Shown piece by piece: positions 44,638 through 48,992 of a DNA stretch of 48,992 bases. This DNA is from an uncultured Cellvibrionales bacterium (GTDB lineage Bacteria; Pseudomonadota; Gammaproteobacteria; Pseudomonadales; Porticoccaceae), in NCBI GenBank assembly GCA_913031145.1, contig CAJWCO010000018.1, positions 1 through 48,992 of the forward strand, in the 5' to 3' direction. The notes beneath the pieces were generated by a model, which was not told where the DNA came from, searched no databases, and saw only the letters and a list, made by a program, of their open reading frames with translations. Made by a program: the position numbers and the translations under genes. Every line of letters begins with the position of its first letter. The stretch's first letter is position 1.

Positions 44638-45892
44638 TCATGACCTCGATGAGTTCAATGGAATAATCACCGACTTGTATACAGTCGCCCGCGAGCGCAG
44701 GGTTCGGTGCGTTGATCGTGAGATTCTCATTTTGCGAAGTCAGTTGAAGTTTGCCCGGTTCACCTGAAACTAAAAGATCAGCATCGGAATGATCGCCATG
44801 CTGAATGTCGAGTTCGTTAGGGGTGACTTTGAGGCTGAGTACCGTGCCGATACACCAAGCGCGTTGTCTAAACAGCAGGTGTGTGGCGGCGCGTCGGGTT
44901 TTTGTGGGCGTGTGTAGGCCGGTCGATGTGTCATAGGCAAGTTTTAGGATGCGCTCCAACGGCGGCTTTTGCTCCTTTAAGCGATGCGCAAGGGCGAATC
45001 CGCGGTCTGCAAATGTGCGACTTTTCTCAGCGACAACCGCGGCTAGCGCCGGACTTAGCGTGGTAAGCAATGCGCTCGTCTGCAGCGTACTTATCTGCGG
45101 GTTCGCATAGCTGCGTAACGAGTGTTCTAGCGCCTTGTAACGCGGCGCTAGTAATTGCTGAAGTCGCCAGCGGTCCAAGCGAAGTGGCAAAGGACCTTGC
45201 GGCGAGTCGATTTCGGTCACCCAGTCGGTTTGCAGCGACAGTTTTGACAACCAATCTGGCAGGGCGGTGTAAAGCGCTTGCTGGCTGTTGGAGGAATGGA
45301 GCGGATCATAGCGGGTGTCAGTGATCAGTTGATGGCTTATGTATTGTCCAATATCGCGATGAATATGCACGGCTCCAAGATCACTCAGAACTTCATGGCG
45401 GTGGACGCATAGGTGGTCGCCATCAACCTTTAAATGTGTCACTAGAACCTGGTGGAGTTGCAGGTCAATAATGGCACGATGAACAGGCTTTGCGGTCAGC
45501 AACGCGTTATCAACCAGGCCTATAACGTTCGCCGGGAGTGCCTTGAGTAGCCCCAGTAAGAGAGACAGTTGCTCATCCTGAAGGCTTCCCGGTACTGCCA
45601 AAAGAAGTTCTGGCTGTTGAATTCCGCTGAGTAACTGGCGCATTTGAGCGAAGGCCATATCGGCGTTGCTGCGAGCCCAGCGAAGTTTTGTCTCGAGGGG
45701 TTTTTGATCGAGCCGCTGCCAATACTGGTTAAAACTGAATTGCGGTTGTAGCCAAGCACGATCGCGTGCCGCCTCGCCACTGATTAGCCCATCGGCGGCG
45801 GCGTTGACATAACCGACTTCGGTGCGTTGTTCGCCGTTTTCGACGAAGAGCTGCAGCGCTTGGTCATTGATGGTGAGTACGGCGAGCGTCAT
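44630..45892 (-). CDS. Possible actin/Hsp70-fold protein of the envelope operon
   Basis: The 420-residue soluble protein begins VLTINDQALQLFVENGE, followed by a segment GYVNAAADGLISGEAAR. Both recall the first phosphate-binding strands of Hsp70/actin-like ATPases. LLLAVPGSLQDEQLSLLLG and VIGLVDNALLTAKPV resemble the interdomain part of that fold (ExxAAAxA-like region degenerate). Residues after about 340 form a beta-rich tail. The canonical DxGxxT loop is not intact, so nucleotide binding is uncertain and the call is tentative. It lies between the MotA/TolQ/ExbB gene (18 bases) and the vWA gene (overlap of 8). Confidence 0.6.
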   Translation of the reverse strand: MTLAVLTINDQALQLFVENGEQRTEVGYVNAAADGLISGEAARDRAWLQPQFSFNQYWQRLDQKPLETKLRWARSNADMAFAQMRQLLSGIQQPELLLAVPGSLQDEQLSLLLGLLKALPANVIGLVDNALLTAKPVHRAIIDLQLHQVLVTHLKVDGDHLCVHRHEVLSDLGAVHIHRDIGQYISHQLITDTRYDPLHSSNSQQALYTALPDWLSKLSLQTDWVTEIDSPQGPLPLRLDRWRLQQLLAPRYKALEHSLRSYANPQISTLQTSALLTTLSPALAAVVAEKSRTFADRGFALAHRLKEQKPPLERILKLAYDTSTGLHTPTKTRRAATHLLFRQRAWCIGTVLSLKVTPNELDIQHGDHSDADLLVSGEPGKLQLTSQNENLTINAPNPALAGDCIQVGDYSIELIEVMNA

Positions 45893-45910
45893 TTTGAGTA
45901 ATCTCTAGCG

Positions 45911-46702
45911 TTAAGATTTTAAAAAGCGAAGGAGGTGATTCTCGCAGTAGTTCTGCGAATCCAGCACCAAGCGCTCCTGAATTAACTGCAGTTGATGTAA
46001 AAAGAACATCACCACCATACTGATCAACAGTGCAATAAAAGTCGAATTGAAAGCCACTCCAAGACTACTGGTTACGCCTGCAATATTTCCCTCGATGGCC
46101 TCATGTGCTTGACCCAGCGCGGCGCCGATACCGCGCACCGTGCCGATAAAGCCGATGGAGGGAATTGCCCAAGTGATATATCGAACCATGGATAACTCAG
46201 ATTCGAGTCGCTCACTCTCGGTCGCGCAGACAGTGATTGCAGCGTCATTTGCAGATTGCACGTTAGCGGTCACCTGAAAGCGCATGAGCGCGGCCTGTAA
46301 GGTCCGAGGTAATAACAAATTGCGCTCGTTTGCGGGTAATGATTCTAGGGGCCGTGAGAGCTGAGCCGCATCTTCGACCAAAATTCTGGCACCTTCTTGC
46401 ACATTAATGAGCGGTCGGTTGAACATCGTGTGTTCGCGGAGCGCAGAGCGAGTTTTATAGCCCATGATAGCGGCGGCCCAGAACATCAAAATAAAACAGG
46501 ATTCTTGTTCGAGGTCTTTAATGACAATAAAAAACGAACGCGGGACAATATACTCACCGCCAGCGGCGACTTGATCAGCCTGCTGGCGCAGAATGCTTTC
46601 GGCGTTGGGGCGCACCACAGTAACAAAGATCGTGTGAACGACGATGATGCTAAGTAATAGTGCAACTAGTTGGAAATAGAGTTCATTCGTGTCTCGTTTC
46701 AT
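45911..46702 (-). CDS. MotA/TolQ/ExbB-family proton-channel protein
   Basis: The 263-residue membrane protein has helices at about 8-30, 68-83, 175-196 and 208-238. The last two carry the family core: PSIGFIGTVRGIGAALGQA (compare PLLGLLGTVxGI in ExbB/TolQ), then SSLGVAFNSTFIALLISMVVMFFL. A cytoplasmic helical part lies between helices 2 and 3. Such proteins form pentamers around a dimer of TolR/MotB-type helices and convert proton flow to motion. The expected partner helices are in the two vWA proteins encoded downstream. No TonB, Tol-Pal or flagellar genes are nearby. AGGA precedes the ATG. Confidence 0.88.
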   Translation of the reverse strand: MKRDTNELYFQLVALLLSIIVVHTIFVTVVRPNAESILRQQADQVAAGGEYIVPRSFFIVIKDLEQESCFILMFWAAAIMGYKTRSALREHTMFNRPLINVQEGARILVEDAAQLSRPLESLPANERNLLLPRTLQAALMRFQVTANVQSANDAAITVCATESERLESELSMVRYITWAIPSIGFIGTVRGIGAALGQAHEAIEGNIAGVTSSLGVAFNSTFIALLISMVVMFFLHQLQLIQERLVLDSQNYCENHLLRFLKS

Positions 46703-46728
46703 ACGATCGTCCTAAGTAAAAAAGTGTA

Positions 46729-46986
46729 CTAGATATCCGCGGGCAATGGGATCGGGAAGTCCTCAGATATTTCTTCGCTAGGGTTAAACTCGTCCTGATT
46801 CATGCTGGGTTTCGAAGCAGTTGGGTCGGCGCTTTTTTCTACCGATTGTGTCTCGCTAACCGCTGCGGGCTCTGTTTTTTTAGCAGGTTCTGAAGCCTGA
46901 GTGTTGTCGGCGGTGACGAGCGACACGTGCACCAGTGCCGAAATAAGCAGTGCTAGACTTAGTAGCCCCGTGTGTGGTGGTGTCAC
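46729..46986 (-). CDS. Small secreted acidic, Pro/Ser-rich protein
   Basis: The 85-residue product starts with a GTG that overlaps the stop of the preceding gene (GTGA), with GGAGG seven bases upstream. Residues 1-27 are a signal peptide or anchor (LLSLALLISALVHVSLV). The rest is low-complexity Glu/Pro/Ser/Ala-rich sequence ending EDFPIPLPADI. It has no fold motif and is probably disordered in the periplasm. The clean start and its place inside the operon make it a real gene. A linker or partner-binding peptide for the vWA or PEGA proteins is a guess. Confidence 0.7.
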   Translation of the reverse strand: MTPPHTGLLSLALLISALVHVSLVTADNTQASEPAKKTEPAAVSETQSVEKSADPTASKPSMNQDEFNPSEEISEDFPIPLPADI

Positions 46987-48992
46987 AAGGTGCCCTCCAG
47001 TGGGTCGACGTAGCGTGCAATACGAAAACCGAGGTCTAAGCGTTTTGCCTCGCTGTTATCGCGATAGCTAAGACGTAATTCTGAACGCGAGCCCAGTCGC
47101 CAGCTCGCACCGCGTACGACCTTGCGCACCCCGAATTGTGGTCCGCGTGGGTCTTCTAAAGGTGCGGCGCTGTGCGGTTGCAGGTCGTAGTAATCGTTAA
47201 CCCATTCGGCGACGTTACCACTCATATTGTAAAGTCCTCGAGCATTCGGCTTGAAAGTTCCGACGACCGCAGACACTGGATAATTATCCTTGTAGGAGGG
47301 CAAACTGAAGCGAACGACACTCATCGCACTCGCATCGGCGTAGTTAGCAACAACGGTATCTGGGGGGTAGCGATTATTGTCCCACGCATACATAACCGAT
47401 GAGTTATTGGGTTTAATTTTTGCAGCCCACGCCCATTCAGCTTCAGTTGGCAGTCGGTAGCCATTGGCACGCCAGTTATTGGTAGCAATACGACCATCTT
47501 CGACACCATAAAAAGGGGTTAACTGATCGCGTTGGCTCAGCCAGTTGCAAAAGCGAGCCGCTTCCTCCCACGACACGTTTGCAACGGGTTGGTCTTGCAT
47601 GTCTAGTGTGTTTCCTTGAAACGCAGAAGAGCTGTGTTCGTTGCGCCATAACCGGAATTGCCGATTGGTGATCTCTTTGGTTCCCAGATAAAAGGGTCGC
47701 TTGAGAACGACTGCTCGCTCGACTTCATTCGACCTGCGTCCTGGTTCGCGCCTCGGCGCACCCATTTGAAACGGTTGTGTCGGTCGCATAAGCGCCAATT
47801 CAATATCGCCAAAGGCGGTGATCTTGGCCGGGCGTCGTGCCCAATAAGCGTCTTCTTTTGTAATAAGAGATAGGCTCAGGGCTTGCTGTTGGCCGGGTTT
47901 TGGCAATAGCGAGCGGGCCGCAGTCTGGTAACCGTCGCGCCGCACTTCCAAGCGCTGTTCTTTTGATGGTAATCGAAGCGTTTGTGATCCTTGACCGATG
48001 CGTTGGCCATCGATAAATATGAGCGCATCATTGGGTACGATATTTAGCACAATCTCACCAATGTCCTCTTTTAATTTAACTTTGAGCGCTAACTGTTGCT
48101 CGGGCTTTGCGGTGATTTCACGCTGGTGCTTTAAGTATCCCGTGAGGAAAAAGTCGATGCGGTGCGCACGGTTTGGCCTGACGGCGATGTCGACTGGGGT
48201 GAGCCCTTGAAAATCACCATTGACCGTCACGCTGGCCCCTCGGGGTTGGCTATCAACGTTTACATATCCATCGGCAATCATTAGAGCGATAGGGGGATGA
48301 TCGCTATCGCTCCCAGCGGGGGTACTCAACGTTCCAAGCCAGGTTCTAAAGCCATCCTTGCGCAGTTCGACGCGGCTTCCCGTGGATAATATTTCAGCTT
48401 TCAGTGGCGTTGTTCCGACGGGCTGATCGTCGATAATTACAGCAGCTCCAGGCGGCGCCGTGGTGATGCCGAGCATACCCCACGCAGGGGTTAAGGCGAC
48501 GTCCAGCGTCTGGCGCTTACCTAAACCGACAATATCAAGGGCGAATTCGCCGTCAAAGTAGCGGGGCTTGGTCACGGTAAGTTGGTGTTTGCCGCGGTCG
48601 ATACCGGTAATCAGTCCGGGTAGTTGGGTGGTCAAGGCCTTGCCGTCAAGGAGGGCAGTTAAGGGCTCAAGTGATGATGTTATTAAGAGCTCACCTGGCA
48701 GGGGCTGTAACATTAGATCGACTTTTTGCCCCACTTTATCTGATACCGTGATATCGCGTTGCAAGTCGAGGTAACCCGGTGCCGTAATCTTGGCTTGATA
48801 GTTGCCGGGCAATAATAAATAGTTACTTCCGATATTAAACGATAAACCGTTGAGATCAACTTGGCTATCTTCAGGCGATAGGTTCAGAATAACTGGGCGC
48901 GCGATGACTAAATACAGCATGATGGCGACGCAGCTCAACACGACGAAGCCGAGCAACCATACACGCCCTGCAATGGGGCCGCGTTGTTCGCG
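46983..48992 (-). CDS. PEGA-repeat protein with formylglycine-enzyme-like domain (5' end outside window)
   Basis: The frame is open to the window edge at 48992, so the true start lies beyond. A TTG at 48954-48956 exists but falls inside the membrane-anchor segment. Visible parts in order are one membrane helix (GFVVLSCVAIMLYLVIARP), several PEGA-type beta repeats (AVIIDDQPVGTTPLK, ASVTVNGDFQGLTPVD, ALIFIDGQRIGQG), and a C-terminal SUMF1/FGE-sulfatase-type domain. The latter shows YLGTKEITNRQF, NGYRLPTEAEWAWAAK, NMSGNVAEWVNDYYD and RLDLGFRIAR. The copper-binding cysteines of true formylglycine-generating enzymes are absent from VVRGASWRLGSRSELRLSYRD. The domain is therefore probably structural or ligand-binding. 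It is the first visible gene of the ten-gene operon. Confidence 0.88.
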   Translation of the reverse strand, partial: REQRGPIAGRVWLLGFVVLSCVAIMLYLVIARPVILNLSPEDSQVDLNGLSFNIGSNYLLLPGNYQAKITAPGYLDLQRDITVSDKVGQKVDLMLQPLPGELLITSSLEPLTALLDGKALTTQLPGLITGIDRGKHQLTVTKPRYFDGEFALDIVGLGKRQTLDVALTPAWGMLGITTAPPGAAVIIDDQPVGTTPLKAEILSTGSRVELRKDGFRTWLGTLSTPAGSDSDHPPIALMIADGYVNVDSQPRGASVTVNGDFQGLTPVDIAVRPNRAHRIDFFLTGYLKHQREITAKPEQQLALKVKLKEDIGEIVLNIVPNDALIFIDGQRIGQGSQTLRLPSKEQRLEVRRDGYQTAARSLLPKPGQQQALSLSLITKEDAYWARRPAKITAFGDIELALMRPTQPFQMGAPRREPGRRSNEVERAVVLKRPFYLGTKEITNRQFRLWRNEHSSSAFQGNTLDMQDQPVANVSWEEAARFCNWLSQRDQLTPFYGVEDGRIATNNWRANGYRLPTEAEWAWAAKIKPNNSSVMYAWDNNRYPPDTVVANYADASAMSVVRFSLPSYKDNYPVSAVVGTFKPNARGLYNMSGNVAEWVNDYYDLQPHSAAPLEDPRGPQFGVRKVVRGASWRLGSRSELRLSYRDNSEAKRLDLGFRIARYVDPLEGTL

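Noticed and set aside
45911-46702. Zorya defence system (ZorA-like channel)
   Set aside because: The partner proteins carry vWA rather than OmpA-type domains, and there are no ZorC/ZorD or ZorE-like genes. The operon instead has lipoproteins and periplasmic proteases.
45911-46702. Tol-Pal, TonB-ExbBD or flagellar stator identity
   Set aside because: No TonB, TolA, TolB, Pal or flagellar genes accompany it, and the partner helices belong to vWA proteins.
46983-48992. Maturase for the sulfatase at 15215-16699
   Set aside because: The FGE-like domain lacks the catalytic cysteines and the genes are 30 kb apart in different operons.
1-48992. CRISPR arrays, rRNA genes, prophage
   Set aside because: No regularly spaced repeats, rRNA-like stretches or phage structural genes were seen anywhere in the window.

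Overview
The window reads as a chromosome segment of a free-living, probably marine, gammaproteobacterium of roughly 50% G+C. The grounds are the asmA-mutY-yggX-tRNA-Phe-hisB-hisH neighbourhood, which I recall as Pseudomonas-like, a split class II ribonucleotide reductase (nrdJa/nrdJb), and the family types of the other proteins. There are no insertion sequences, phage genes or CRISPR arrays. Nearly all of it is dense chromosomal coding sequence.

Layout. 60-5083: a complete urease operon, ureDABCEFG. 5095-7790: a convergent two-component phosphorelay (hybrid kinase plus REC-LuxR regulator). 8251-10053: an Atm1-type ABC exporter. 10065-13603: a family VIII esterase-like serine hydrolase, a small membrane protein, and a quinone-oxidoreductase-like enzyme divergent from an HxlR regulator. 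13895-17278: a DUF6279-type lipoprotein, a secreted sulfatase and about 580 bases of apparently decayed DNA ending at the 3' end of tRNA-Phe. 17279-20747: tRNA-Phe, yggX, mutY and asmA. 20952-22565: hisB, hisH and a DUF2288 gene. 22591-25806: an AraC regulator followed in the same direction by selD and mnmH (2-selenouridine in tRNA). 26028-32929: the propionyl-CoA to succinyl-CoA module (methylmalonyl-CoA mutase, pccB, pccA, meaB). 32935-33546: a beta-carbonic anhydrase. 33593-36456: nrdJb and nrdJa, with a tandem pair of NrdR boxes and a perfect DnaA box upstream. 36979-39005: a divergent-type trpBA pair. 38986-48992: a ten-gene, tightly packed minus-strand operon running off the window's right edge.

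How the genes work together. Urease releases ammonia and CO2. Propionyl-CoA carboxylase uses bicarbonate, which the adjacent carbonic anhydrase can supply. Methylmalonyl-CoA mutase with its MeaB chaperone and NrdJ both use adenosylcobalamin, so about 10 kb depends heavily on vitamin B12. An AraC regulator divergent from the mutase, with helically phased repeats between them, is the natural candidate controller of that module.

The most unusual part is the right-hand operon. It combines a MotA/TolQ/ExbB-type proton-channel subunit with two paralogous proteins that each have a TolR/MotB-like N-terminal membrane helix (SFLD, then CGFGA), a coiled coil and a von Willebrand A domain. It also encodes a possible actin/Hsp70-fold protein, a PEGA-repeat protein with a formylglycine-enzyme-like domain lacking cysteines, a small acidic secreted protein, two lipoproteins, an M48 protease with a LysM-like tail, and a parvulin-like isomerase. 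I infer an ion-driven envelope machine that carries vWA domains where MotB, TolR or ZorB carry peptidoglycan-binding domains. I know of no described system with this composition.
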